NCBI GenBank assembly: GCA_035528475.1
Contig: DATKYO010000026.1
Coordinates: 1-24,063 of the forward strand
Length of the DNA stretch: 24,063 nucleotides
Direction of reading: 5' to 3'
Source: SD8 sp035528475
Lineage (GTDB): Archaea > Halobacteriota > Methanomicrobia > Methanomicrobiales > Methanospirillaceae
Part shown: piece by piece, positions 14,566 through 20,954 of the stretch
Numbering within the stretch: the stretch's first letter is position 1
Layout of the letters: each line of letters begins with the position of its first letter
Made by a program: the position numbers and the translations under genes
Notes under the pieces: model-generated
Databases searched by the model: none
What the model saw: the letters and a program-made list of their open reading frames with translations, nothing else
What the model was told of the DNA's origin: nothing

Positions 14566-15171
14566 TCAGATCAGGTCAATGAAGTTTTTCAGGATTTTTA
14601 ATCCCAAAGTTCCGCTTTTTTCAGGATGGAACTGCACTCCATAGGCATTCCCGTTGCATATCGTTGATGTAAAACGGGTGATGTACTCTGTACTCGTCAG
14701 GCTGAATTCCGGTACGGTGTCTGCATAGTAGGAATGTACGAAATACACATATTCCCCACCGGAGAGACCTTCCAGGAGTGGATTGTCGGGTTGTATAAGG
14801 TCCAGTGAATTCCACCCCATGTGAGGCACCTTATAGCCGGCAACCCGGGGAAACCTGCGGACGGTTCCTCGAACCAGCCCGAGGCCCTTATGAAGCCCGT
14901 GTTCTTCGCTCCATTCAAGCATCATCTGCATTCCAAGACATATGCCGAGTACCGGAACGGACCGCGAAGCATCGATCAGGGTCTTCTGCATCACTCTTAA
15001 CTGTTCCATCCCGTCCCGGAATGCCCCCACCCCTGGAAGAACAATGCCTTCTGCCGATTCGATGGCCTCGATACTTGAGCTGATCAGGGGATTTGCCCCG
15101 GATTTTTCAAGACCCCTGGACACGCTTCTCAAATTCCCCAGGCCATAATCAACAATTACTATCTGTTTCAT
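14566..15171 (-). CDS. hisH: imidazole glycerol phosphate synthase, glutaminase subunit HisH
   Basis: The protein has 201 residues from ATG 15171. It is a triad class I glutamine amidotransferase with catalytic Cys78 (LGICLGMQ), His182 and Glu184 (VQFHPEKS). The N-terminal VIVDYGLGNLRSVSRGLEKSG and the GVGAFRDGM block are specific to HisH. It releases ammonia from glutamine for HisF, making imidazole glycerol phosphate (for histidine) and AICAR. HisF is not in the window. The start overlaps the end of the upstream PAPS-reductase-like gene by 23 nt. The GTG at 15177 in the same frame is a weaker start choice. Confidence 0.96.
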   Translation of the reverse strand: MKQIVIVDYGLGNLRSVSRGLEKSGANPLISSSIEAIESAEGIVLPGVGAFRDGMEQLRVMQKTLIDASRSVPVLGICLGMQMMLEWSEEHGLHKGLGLVRGTVRRFPRVAGYKVPHMGWNSLDLIQPDNPLLEGLSGGEYVYFVHSYYADTVPEFSLTSTEYITRFTSTICNGNAYGVQFHPEKSGTLGLKILKNFIDLI

Positions 15172-16558
15172 CTGCACACATCCCCCTTATTCGCCATTTT
15201 TCCCCTGAAAGCCATTCATCCGGAAGGCCGGATTTTTTCTGCCACTCTTCCAGTGGGATTCTCCAGGTCTCCCAGAGATCAGGGTAATTTTTCTGAATGG
15301 TCCGGAGAACGGCAATATCACTGGATGGACACATAAAACATCCTATCCTGTCCATTCCCTGCTCGTAAAGTATATTATGGGGTGCTCCTTCCCGGAATAT
15401 GTAAAGCCATACGTGGAGTGCGGTCCAGTTCTGAATAGGCGCGGCAGAGAGCTGGTTCGCCACATGGCTGTTTCTCCACACCCTCCTGCTTGCCTTCCTC
15501 CTGAAAGATTCATATTTTCTCTGGCCGATGAAAGAAAGGCACTCGCCCCAGCGTTCCTGGATTGTATCCCTGACAGGGTTTAACTTGCAGACCCTGCAGC
15601 ACCACCTGAAATCTACGGCGGGGGGCCCTCTTGTATCGAACTCTTCCCAGAATTGTGAATCGCCTGATGAACGAACCAGTTCAAGGCCGTATTTGCGGGA
15701 CACTTCGAGCACGTTCTGATAAGTTTCGGGAAATTCAAGGCCTGTATCGGCAAAAAGGAGCGGCACTTTTCCAAGAGCTTTCATGACAACCAGCAGTGTG
15801 GCCAGGCTGTCTTTTCCACCGGAATAGGATACACTCGTCGGGAGGTTGTTACGATCGGTTACATTCCGAACGAACCTGACTGCTGATTCCTCCGCGCGGG
15901 AAATATTGTGAGAATTGGAGACTACCGCATCATCCCAGCAGGCTTCCCCCGGCCTGCACTCCGATCGGGTATTTTTTCTACTGCGGACCACGGCACCTCT
16001 CTCCATGCCGTTGGCTGTTTCTGCATCGACCCTGGCCCTGCCCACACCAACGCACACCCATTCTTTTGAATAGATGAACACCTCATCGCCTTTTACAACC
16101 GATGGTTCGATGTATGCCAGGCCCGGTGCAAGCACGCTTGCCCCCTGTTCCCGTATAGACTTTTCCGCACCGGGATCCACGATCACGTACCGTTTCCGGG
16201 CCCTCATGAATGTGGCAGATTCGGGTCTGGGAATAGGCTCCCATCGTTCTTGTTCTGAGATGTACCTTATTGAACCAAGCACGGCTCCGCCCATCACAAT
16301 CTCTTCCATCCGGTCAGTATCCGGCACTTTATTCAGTAAAACCAGATGGCCCGGAGGAACAAGCGGTGAACCGAAGTGTTCGGAAAAGATTGTATTGATA
16401 AGTTCAACATCGGCCTCGAATGCCGGCCTGGCGTCCCCCGGCGGTGTCACTGGTACGGGCCTGGTCTCTGATCCGCAGCTGCACCGTTCGGACAGGACGG
16501 GTGTATGGCATGTATCGCACCAATGAAGTAATATTTTGCCCAAATAAGAGGGACGCAT
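15149..16558 (-). CDS. zinc ribbon - PUA - PAPS-reductase-like PP-loop protein with probable [4Fe-4S] cluster
   Basis: The protein has 469 residues. An N-terminal zinc ribbon has Cys14, Cys17, Cys26 and Cys28. Residues about 122-195 are a PUA RNA-binding domain (KRYVIVDPGAEKSIREQGAS, then GDEVFIY and GVGRAR). From 240 comes the ATP-pyrophosphatase fold of the PAPS reductase family, with the PP-loop SYSGGKDS (244-251) and LLFADTGLEFPETY. Cys320-Cys321 and Cys407-x-x-Cys410 reproduce the CC-X(about 80)-CxxC pattern that holds the [4Fe-4S] cluster of assimilatory APS reductases. The ECGLH catalytic motif of true reductases is absent; the C-terminus has only Cys461 and Cys469. With a PUA domain, an RNA thiolation or other nucleotide-sulfur role seems more likely than sulfate reduction; that is inference. 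A TTTTTTAT box lies 28 nt before the ATG. Confidence 0.82.
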   Translation of the reverse strand: MRPSYLGKILLHWCDTCHTPVLSERCSCGSETRPVPVTPPGDARPAFEADVELINTIFSEHFGSPLVPPGHLVLLNKVPDTDRMEEIVMGGAVLGSIRYISEQERWEPIPRPESATFMRARKRYVIVDPGAEKSIREQGASVLAPGLAYIEPSVVKGDEVFIYSKEWVCVGVGRARVDAETANGMERGAVVRSRKNTRSECRPGEACWDDAVVSNSHNISRAEESAVRFVRNVTDRNNLPTSVSYSGGKDSLATLLVVMKALGKVPLLFADTGLEFPETYQNVLEVSRKYGLELVRSSGDSQFWEEFDTRGPPAVDFRWCCRVCKLNPVRDTIQERWGECLSFIGQRKYESFRRKASRRVWRNSHVANQLSAAPIQNWTALHVWLYIFREGAPHNILYEQGMDRIGCFMCPSSDIAVLRTIQKNYPDLWETWRIPLEEWQKKSGLPDEWLSGEKWRIRGMCADETDSNC

Positions 16559-16582
16559 CCATATTTAATTGTCAACGAAGGG

Positions 16583-16590
16583 ATAAAAAA
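16583..16590 (-). promoter_or_regulatory. TATA-like box of the PAPS-reductase-like/hisH operon
   Basis: TTTTTTAT on the minus strand is centred 28 nt from ATG 16558. Just upstream of it is a small inverted repeat ATGGA-TGT-TCCAT (16590-16602) with another TCCAT at 16613-16617, which could be a regulator site. The rest of the 147-nt divergent gap to 16705 holds only the opposing promoter. Confidence 0.45.
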
Positions 16591-16674
16591 TGGATGTTCC
16601 ATGTCATTAGGGTCCATTTCCCGCTCTCATTCGAATAAGGGTGAGGATGATGTAGCTGCCGGGTTCAGAAATAC

Positions 16675-16681
16675 TATATAA
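16675..16681 (+). promoter_or_regulatory. TATA box of the repeat-containing winged-helix gene
   Basis: TATATAA, within a longer AT tract, is centred 28 nt before ATG 16706. It is the clearest box A in the window and implies a leaderless mRNA, since no Shine-Dalgarno motif precedes the start. Confidence 0.6.
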
Positions 16682-16705
16682 TATATTTTTTAGATTGTTT
16701 CCTGA

Positions 16706-18271
16706 ATGAAACCATTCCTCGTGATCCTGTGTATCCTTGTCTTCGTTATCATCCCGGCAGGCGCTGTTGAAGCCGGACAGAACGGAGGGGGGGGAGATGG
16801 CCGGCCCGGTGATGCCATGGCCGGGGCACAGAGCGAGATGAGCCATTCGGTCGGGGAATCGGTTTTTAATTCCGCGAAAGGCGAATCTCTCTCTTTTTCA
16901 CAGGACTTCGGGAGTGGTTCCGCTGCAAAAAGCGAACCCTCGTCTGGTCTCATGGATGAAACATCTCCAGGGAATGGAGAATCTGGAAGCAATGGGGTTA
17001 TGGGACCTTCGGCAACTGACCCGATAATACAGCAGGGAGGGAGTGCGGGGGCAAGCCCGCCAATAAGCCCCGGAACAACAGGCGGGCAGGGACCGGAAAT
17101 GGGGAATTCTGCTGATTTTGAGGATGGAAATGGTCCTGAAGGAAATAATCCCGAAGGAAATAATCCCGAAGGAAATAATCCCGAAGGAAATAATCCCGAA
17201 GGAAATAATCCTGAAGGAAATAATCCTGAAGGAAATAATCCTGAAGGAAATAATCCTGAAGGAAATAATCCTGAAGGAAATAATCCTGAAGGAAATAATC
17301 CTGAAGGAAATGGTCCTGAAGGAAATAATCCTGGAGGAAATGGTCCTGGTGGAAACGGGCCTGAAGGTTCAGGCAATCCGGGTGATCCAGGGAGTCATGT
17401 CAGGTGGGAATATGCGACATCCACTTCTTTTTCCCCTATTATGGCCCATACCTCCGCATCACCTGGCCACGGTAGCGGAAACCCCCGCCCCATCCCCCGG
17501 ATGCCCTTTCCGGCAACCCATGCGCCGTATGGAGAAGTCCCCTATGGACATATCCCGGCAACTCCTGTTTCACAGACCATGGTAGTCGTTACTTCTGCTG
17601 AGCAAGGTCCAAAACGAAAGGAAAAATCTGCGCCTGCCACCGGAAGCGCTCAGATCATTGAGCATGATGCCGCTTCAACTGTTCCAGAGTCAGGAATCGA
17701 AGGTGCGAATCTCTGGAAATTTTTCCTTCTTTTTGGATTTTCCCGGCTGAACCGGAAGAATGTCCTGAAGAACAAGTACAGGAGCAGCATATATTCCCAT
17801 ATTTGCAATAACCCCGGCACGGATATCGGCGCCCTTGCGGATCTGCTGGGCCTTAACCGCCAGACTGCCAGGTATCATGTAAGGATACTTGTCTCCCGGG
17901 GCCTCGTGTGCGAGTTTCAGAAACATGGCGCAACCAGATATTTCCAGAATAACGGCATTTTCTCCAGTTTTAAAAAGACACTGATCCATTACCTGTGTAC
18001 CGGCACCCAGGGAAAGATGCTCTTCCTCCTCATGCACCGACCCGGTCTCTCCCGCCAGGAGGTGGCAGACACTCTCGGGATTTCCGGACCATCGGTGACC
18101 TGGCATGCAAGAAGGCTCATGGAAGACGGGATTATCAATGCGGAGAGCCAGGGTGCATTTACCCGTTATTCTCTCTCCGAGAATGCCTTCAGGGAGCTTT
18201 TGGAAGATCCTTCCTGCACGATGATACAATCGGCCCGGGTTACGAGGGTCTCGGATCAGTCCGGGCGCTAA
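16706..18271 (+). CDS. exported/membrane protein with collagen-like repeats fused to two winged-helix domains
   Basis: The protein has 521 residues. Residues 1-20 are a hydrophobic signal or anchor (MKPFLVILCILVFVIIPAGA). Residues 21-335 are Gly/Ser/Pro/Asn-rich and probably disordered. They include sixteen pentapeptides at 141-220, mostly GNNPE, with GNGPE, GNNPG and GNGPG variants at the edges. A short hydrophobic stretch LWKFFLLFGF (336-345) precedes a basic segment (RLNRKNVLKNKYR). Two winged helices follow: about 355-415 (IGALADLLGLNRQTARYHVRI) and 424-495 (LSRQEVADTLGISGPSVTWHARRL). The layout suggests a one-component envelope sensor that binds DNA. The second hydrophobic segment is short for a membrane crossing, so topology is uncertain. 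It lies directly upstream of the mbh operon on the same strand and is the best candidate to regulate it. Confidence 0.78.
   Translation: MKPFLVILCILVFVIIPAGAVEAGQNGGGGDGRPGDAMAGAQSEMSHSVGESVFNSAKGESLSFSQDFGSGSAAKSEPSSGLMDETSPGNGESGSNGVMGPSATDPIIQQGGSAGASPPISPGTTGGQGPEMGNSADFEDGNGPEGNNPEGNNPEGNNPEGNNPEGNNPEGNNPEGNNPEGNNPEGNNPEGNNPEGNNPEGNGPEGNNPGGNGPGGNGPEGSGNPGDPGSHVRWEYATSTSFSPIMAHTSASPGHGSGNPRPIPRMPFPATHAPYGEVPYGHIPATPVSQTMVVVTSAEQGPKRKEKSAPATGSAQIIEHDAASTVPESGIEGANLWKFFLLFGFSRLNRKNVLKNKYRSSIYSHICNNPGTDIGALADLLGLNRQTARYHVRILVSRGLVCEFQKHGATRYFQNNGIFSSFKKTLIHYLCTGTQGKMLFLLMHRPGLSRQEVADTLGISGPSVTWHARRLMEDGIINAESQGAFTRYSLSENAFRELLEDPSCTMIQSARVTRVSDQSGR
17126..17365 (+). repeat. 15-bp in-frame tandem repeat, 16 units
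   Basis: Sixteen consecutive 15-bp units of the form GGAAATAATCCYGAA encode GNNPE. Eleven central units are identical apart from one silent position: the first four have CCC for Pro and the next seven have CCT. One unit before and four after are degenerate (GGT for AAT, GGA or GGT for GAA, one AAC). The block structure suggests recent expansion by slippage or unequal recombination. The period is five codons, so gain or loss of units keeps the frame. Confidence 0.95.
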
Positions 18272-18284
18272 GAATTGCCGTTCC

Positions 18285-18301
18285 TTTCATTTTTTCTTTT
18301 C
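18285..18301 (+). terminator. T-rich terminator after the repeat-containing regulator gene
   Basis: A run of six T and another of four T lie 14-30 nt after the stop. They separate the regulator gene from the mbh promoter, so the two are probably not one transcript. Confidence 0.45.
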
Positions 18302-18322
18302 AATAAAAATAGTATTGTTTAT

Positions 18323-18348
18323 CAGATAAGATATCGAATACTTATCTG
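18323..18348. promoter_or_regulatory. inverted repeat upstream of the mbh promoter, possible operator
   Basis: CAGATAAG and CTTATCTG form a perfect 8-bp inverted repeat with a 10-bp spacer. Centre-to-centre spacing of the half-sites is 18 bp. It sits about 37 bp upstream of the mbh TATA box, after the previous gene's terminator. That position suits a binding site for a dimeric regulator acting as an activator. I did not see a second copy in the window. Confidence 0.4.
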
Positions 18349-18384
18349 TAAATTTCCTGTGACATGAGTGTTTTGGCCGGTATA

Positions 18385-18392
18385 CTTTATAT
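18385..18392 (+). promoter_or_regulatory. TATA box of the mbh operon
   Basis: CTTTATAT matches archaeal box A. It would start transcription near 18415, leaving a leader of about 65-70 nt before the preferred mbhA start, which has its own ribosome site. Confidence 0.5.
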
Positions 18393-18482
18393 CGTCCACA
18401 TCCTCAAAAATCCCAAGATTCTTGTGATAACCATGTGGAAACGAAGAAGATCAGAAAAAAATTCCAGGAAAGGAAGGTGTCC

Positions 18483-19010
18483 ATGATACCATTTCTCCTG
18501 ACAGCCATATTCGCGCTGGCGGTATACCTGGTGCTGACCGCGGGAACCGGCAACATCGGCCTTTGGTCGGCGTCAGAACTTATCGCCGGCCTGGCTCTGA
18601 GCCTGGTTACGGCAGGAATTACCCGGAATTTCTTTTGCCGGTCCGGCAGTTACCGGATGGCAAATCCTGCCAGATTCCTGCTCATTCCGCTCTATTTCAT
18701 AGGGCCCTTCTTACTGGAGGTGACGAAGGCCAACCTGGATGTGGCCTACCGGGTGATAACCGGGAAGGTCAGGCCCGGAATCATCAGGGTCTCCTCGGAC
18801 TTGAAGACCGATCTGGGCATCTTCATGCTTGCAAATTCGATAACACTCACCCCTGGCACCATTACGGTAGACATTGACGAAGCGACACATGACCTCTATG
18901 TCCATAACATCAACCTCTCCCCCGGAGAAGAGGAAAAAGAGGTAATCAGGGATTCCGAACTTTTCTCCCTGGTAAATCTGCCGGCATGGATCAGGAGGAT
19001 AACGGAATGA
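18483..19010 (+). CDS. mbhA: Mbh hydrogenase subunit A (MrpE/MnhE-like antiporter subunit)
   Basis: The protein has 175 residues from ATG 18483. It is an MnhE/MrpE family protein with two or three N-terminal membrane helices (FLLTAIFALAVYLVLTAG, SELIAGLALSLVTAGI, FLLIPLYFIGPFLLEVTKANLDVAYRV) and a cytoplasmic part with the typical TDLGIFMLANSITLTPGTITVDI and LYVHNINL. In Mbh complexes this subunit is part of the Na+/H+ antiporter-like module. The frame also starts at GTG 18435, which would add 16 mainly basic residues; I prefer 18483 because GGAAGGTG lies just before it. It is first in the mbh operon and overlaps mbhB by 4 nt. Confidence 0.88.
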   Translation: MIPFLLTAIFALAVYLVLTAGTGNIGLWSASELIAGLALSLVTAGITRNFFCRSGSYRMANPARFLLIPLYFIGPFLLEVTKANLDVAYRVITGKVRPGIIRVSSDLKTDLGIFMLANSITLTPGTITVDIDEATHDLYVHNINLSPGEEEKEVIRDSELFSLVNLPAWIRRITE

Positions 19011-19264
19011 CAATTCTGTGGCTCCCCTTTGTCCTTATCCTCGTTATTCTGGTGGGGCTGGCCCTTATCAGGCTCTATCTCGGGCCCACTGCAGGGGACA
19101 GGGCGGTAGCGGTGGATACTGTAAATACCCTGGTGGTCGCCATCATGATTCTTCTTGGTGTCTATTTCCAGGAGGTCATTTATATCGACGTAGCCATAGT
19201 GTTTGCACTGCTTTCCTTTGTAAGCACTCTTTTTATTGCCAAATACCTGGGAGGTGAACTCTGA
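19007..19264 (+). CDS. mbhB: Mbh hydrogenase subunit B (MrpF-like)
   Basis: The protein has 85 residues from ATG 19007 with three membrane helices. The MrpF signature RLYLGPTAGDRAVAVDTVNTL lies between helices 1 and 2. It is a small membrane subunit of the ion-translocating module. The start overlaps the mbhA stop (ATGA) and has AGGAGG 7-8 nt upstream, which rules out the in-frame ATG at 18986 as the better choice. Confidence 0.9.
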   Translation: MTILWLPFVLILVILVGLALIRLYLGPTAGDRAVAVDTVNTLVVAIMILLGVYFQEVIYIDVAIVFALLSFVSTLFIAKYLGGEL

Positions 19265-19265
19265 A

Positions 19266-19622
19266 ATGATTGCAGAGGTTATAGTGTATCTCTTTCTTGG
19301 AATCGGGACCGCTTTCAATGCGCTGGGCATTGCAGGGCTGTTGAGATTCCCCGATATGTATACCAGGATGCATGCCACTACAAAAATGACGACCTTCGGG
19401 ACGATGTTTACCGCACTCGCGGTGGTAATCTATGCCATCGTGATGTACCTGGCCGGAGACGGCGTGATATTCCCCGGACTGGCAATCCATACACTGATCG
19501 CTGCCTTCGCCCTTGCCTTTACCAACGCGGTCGGTTCACACGCCCTTGCCCGCGCTGCGCATAAAAGTGGTATTAAACCGTCGCCTGCCGTTGTAGACCG
19601 GCTGGAGGAGGCAGGTTTATGA
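19266..19622 (+). CDS. mbhC: Mbh hydrogenase subunit C (MrpG-like)
   Basis: The protein has 118 residues from ATG 19266. It is of the MnhG/MrpG type, with the conserved block GLLRFPDMYTRMHATTKMTTFG between helices 1 and 2, three membrane helices in all, and a cytoplasmic tail. It belongs to the antiporter-like module. GGGAGGTGAA precedes the start, and the stop overlaps mbhD by 4 nt. Confidence 0.92.
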   Translation: MIAEVIVYLFLGIGTAFNALGIAGLLRFPDMYTRMHATTKMTTFGTMFTALAVVIYAIVMYLAGDGVIFPGLAIHTLIAAFALAFTNAVGSHALARAAHKSGIKPSPAVVDRLEEAGL

Positions 19623-19873
19623 TCGAGATGATAATTCACATTCTTGTACTGGTCGGCCTGGTGGCATCCGCACTCCTGGTATTCCATTTCCGTGACCTTC
19701 TGGCAGCCACGCTGGCCGCAGGATTCTTCAGTTTCCTGATAGCACTGGAGTTTTATATCCTTCAGGCCCCGGACGTTGCCATTTCCCAGGCTGCCATCGG
19801 GGCAGGACTGACTACGGCCATTTTCATCATCGCCATCCGGGCAACTTCCCGGTACGAGGAGGAAGTACAATGA
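19619..19873 (+). CDS. mbhD: Mbh hydrogenase subunit D (DUF4040, MrpA C-terminal-like)
   Basis: The protein has 84 residues and three predicted membrane helices. It contains the DUF4040 pattern FRDLLAATLAAGFFSFLIALEFYILQAPDVAISQAAIGAGLTTAIF, which corresponds to a segment of MrpA. The APDVA-x-SQAAIGAGL block is strongly conserved in Mbh and Mrp systems. The gene is joined at both ends by ATGA overlaps. Confidence 0.9.
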   Translation: MIEMIIHILVLVGLVASALLVFHFRDLLAATLAAGFFSFLIALEFYILQAPDVAISQAAIGAGLTTAIFIIAIRATSRYEEEVQ

Positions 19874-20154
19874 GAAAATATCTCATTGCGGGAATATTTG
19901 TAATACTTGCGCTATCGCTGCTTTCAATACCTCTTTCGCTCTCGTTCGGGTCCCCGAAAATGTCTGACATGGATGATTATTTCATCGAGAACGGGCAGGA
20001 GCAGACTGCGGCGAATAACATTGTCACCGCCGTGGTGTTTGATTACCGTGGCTTTGATACGCTTGGGGAATCGGTAGTGCTTTTTACCGCGGTGGTAGGA
20101 GTGGGGCTGTTATTCCGCAGGTTGATGGAGGGTGAAGAGTATGAAGATGAGTAA
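19870..20154 (+). CDS. mbhE: Mbh hydrogenase subunit E (MrpA/B junction-like)
   Basis: The protein has 94 residues: an N-terminal membrane helix (LIAGIFVILALSLLSIPLSL), an extracytoplasmic stretch, the signature NNIVTAVVFDYRGFDTLGESVVLFTAVVGVGLL, and an acidic tail. This VVFDYRGFDTLGE motif is typical of MbhE and of the end of MrpA. The 3' end overlaps mbhF, whose ribosome site GGAGGGTGA lies within this gene. Confidence 0.9.
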   Translation: MRKYLIAGIFVILALSLLSIPLSLSFGSPKMSDMDDYFIENGQEQTAANNIVTAVVFDYRGFDTLGESVVLFTAVVGVGLLFRRLMEGEEYEDE

Positions 20155-20608
20155 GATCGTGCAGACCTCTGCAAACATCCTCTACCCGTTTGTCCTCATA
20201 TTCGGGTTATATATCGTAATGCACGGTCACCTGACGCCCGGAGGAGGTTTCCAGGGAGGGGCGGTCATTGCCACCGGAGTGGTCCTCGTCATAGTGGCCA
20301 ATGCCTACGAAGATATCATGGCGATGCTGCACAAGGTGGTTTATAAAGCACAGGAATCGGCAGGACTCATCCTGTTTATCGGTGCGGCCGGGATTGCCCT
20401 AATCCTTGGCCTGCCGTTCTTCAACAATTTCCTTGCCAACAGCGGCCTTTTGTTCGGCCTTCCGGTGCCGTTCGGGCCCAACCCCGGAGACCTGAACACT
20501 GCCGGTGTCATTCCAATAATGAATTTCGCAGTAGGTATCGAAGTATGGGGAGGATTGACCATCATCATTCTATCCATGCTCTCGGGCATAAGGAAAAGGG
20601 AGGCCTGA
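20141..20608 (+). CDS. mbhF: Mbh hydrogenase subunit F (MrpB-like)
   Basis: The protein has 155 residues from ATG 20141. It is an MnhB/MrpB family protein with four membrane helices and the conserved HGHLTPGGGFQGGAVIATGVVL block, followed by GVIPIMNFAVGIEVWGGLTIIIL. The GTG at 20132 and ATG at 20147 are alternative starts; ATG 20141 has GGAGGGTGA at the best distance. It forms part of the membrane antiporter-like module. Confidence 0.92.
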   Translation: MKMSKIVQTSANILYPFVLIFGLYIVMHGHLTPGGGFQGGAVIATGVVLVIVANAYEDIMAMLHKVVYKAQESAGLILFIGAAGIALILGLPFFNNFLANSGLLFGLPVPFGPNPGDLNTAGVIPIMNFAVGIEVWGGLTIIILSMLSGIRKREA

Positions 20609-20609
20609 A

Positions 20610-20954
20610 ATGTTCGCAAGTATCCCTTATCTGGCTATTGTGACCCTGGCGGTCATCGGACTTGCAATCGTGGCCCTCAAGCGGAACCTGATAAAGATCT
20701 TCCTCGGAATCAACATATTCGAGGCCGCAGTCAATCTCTTCCTTATCACCCTTGGGTACCGGGACGGCGCTATCGCTCCCATATATACAAATGCACCGTC
20801 AGGTGAGATGGTCATGGCAACCCCGCAGGCGCTGACTCTTACCTCTATCGTGATAGGAGTGGCTACCAGTGCCCTGCTCCTCTCCTTTGCGGTGCTAATC
20901 TGGAAACATTACGGGACTGTTGATACGGACAGAATAAGGAGGCTGAAAGAATGA
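20610..20954 (+). CDS. mbhG: Mbh hydrogenase subunit G (MrpC/NuoK-like)
   Basis: The protein has 114 residues and three membrane helices. The MrpC/NuoK signature KRNLIKIFLGINIFEAAVNLFLI contains the conserved membrane Glu. The segment PQALTLTSIVIGVATSALLLSFAV matches the third helix. It starts 2 nt after the mbhF stop and ends in an ATGA overlap with mbhH. Confidence 0.92.
   Translation: MFASIPYLAIVTLAVIGLAIVALKRNLIKIFLGINIFEAAVNLFLITLGYRDGAIAPIYTNAPSGEMVMATPQALTLTSIVIGVATSALLLSFAVLIWKHYGTVDTDRIRRLKE

Noticed and set aside
14515..14577. Imperfect direct repeat GGGGGAATTTCAG / GGGGGATTTCAG about 43 bp apart
   Set aside because: Short and inexact, and the second copy lies partly in the hisH coding end. 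No structure suggests an element.
17126..17365. CRISPR array
   Set aside because: Units are 15 bp, directly abutting and in frame. There are no unique spacers and no cas genes.
16690..17376. Long minus-strand open frame of 228 residues with SGLFP repeats
   Set aside because: It is the mirror image of the 15-bp repeat array in the plus-strand gene. A tandem repeat whose period is a multiple of three keeps all frames open.
17118..17585. Plus-strand frame with KEIIL repeats
   Set aside because: An alternative frame across the same repeat array, inside a gene with a signal peptide, a good promoter and recognisable winged helices.
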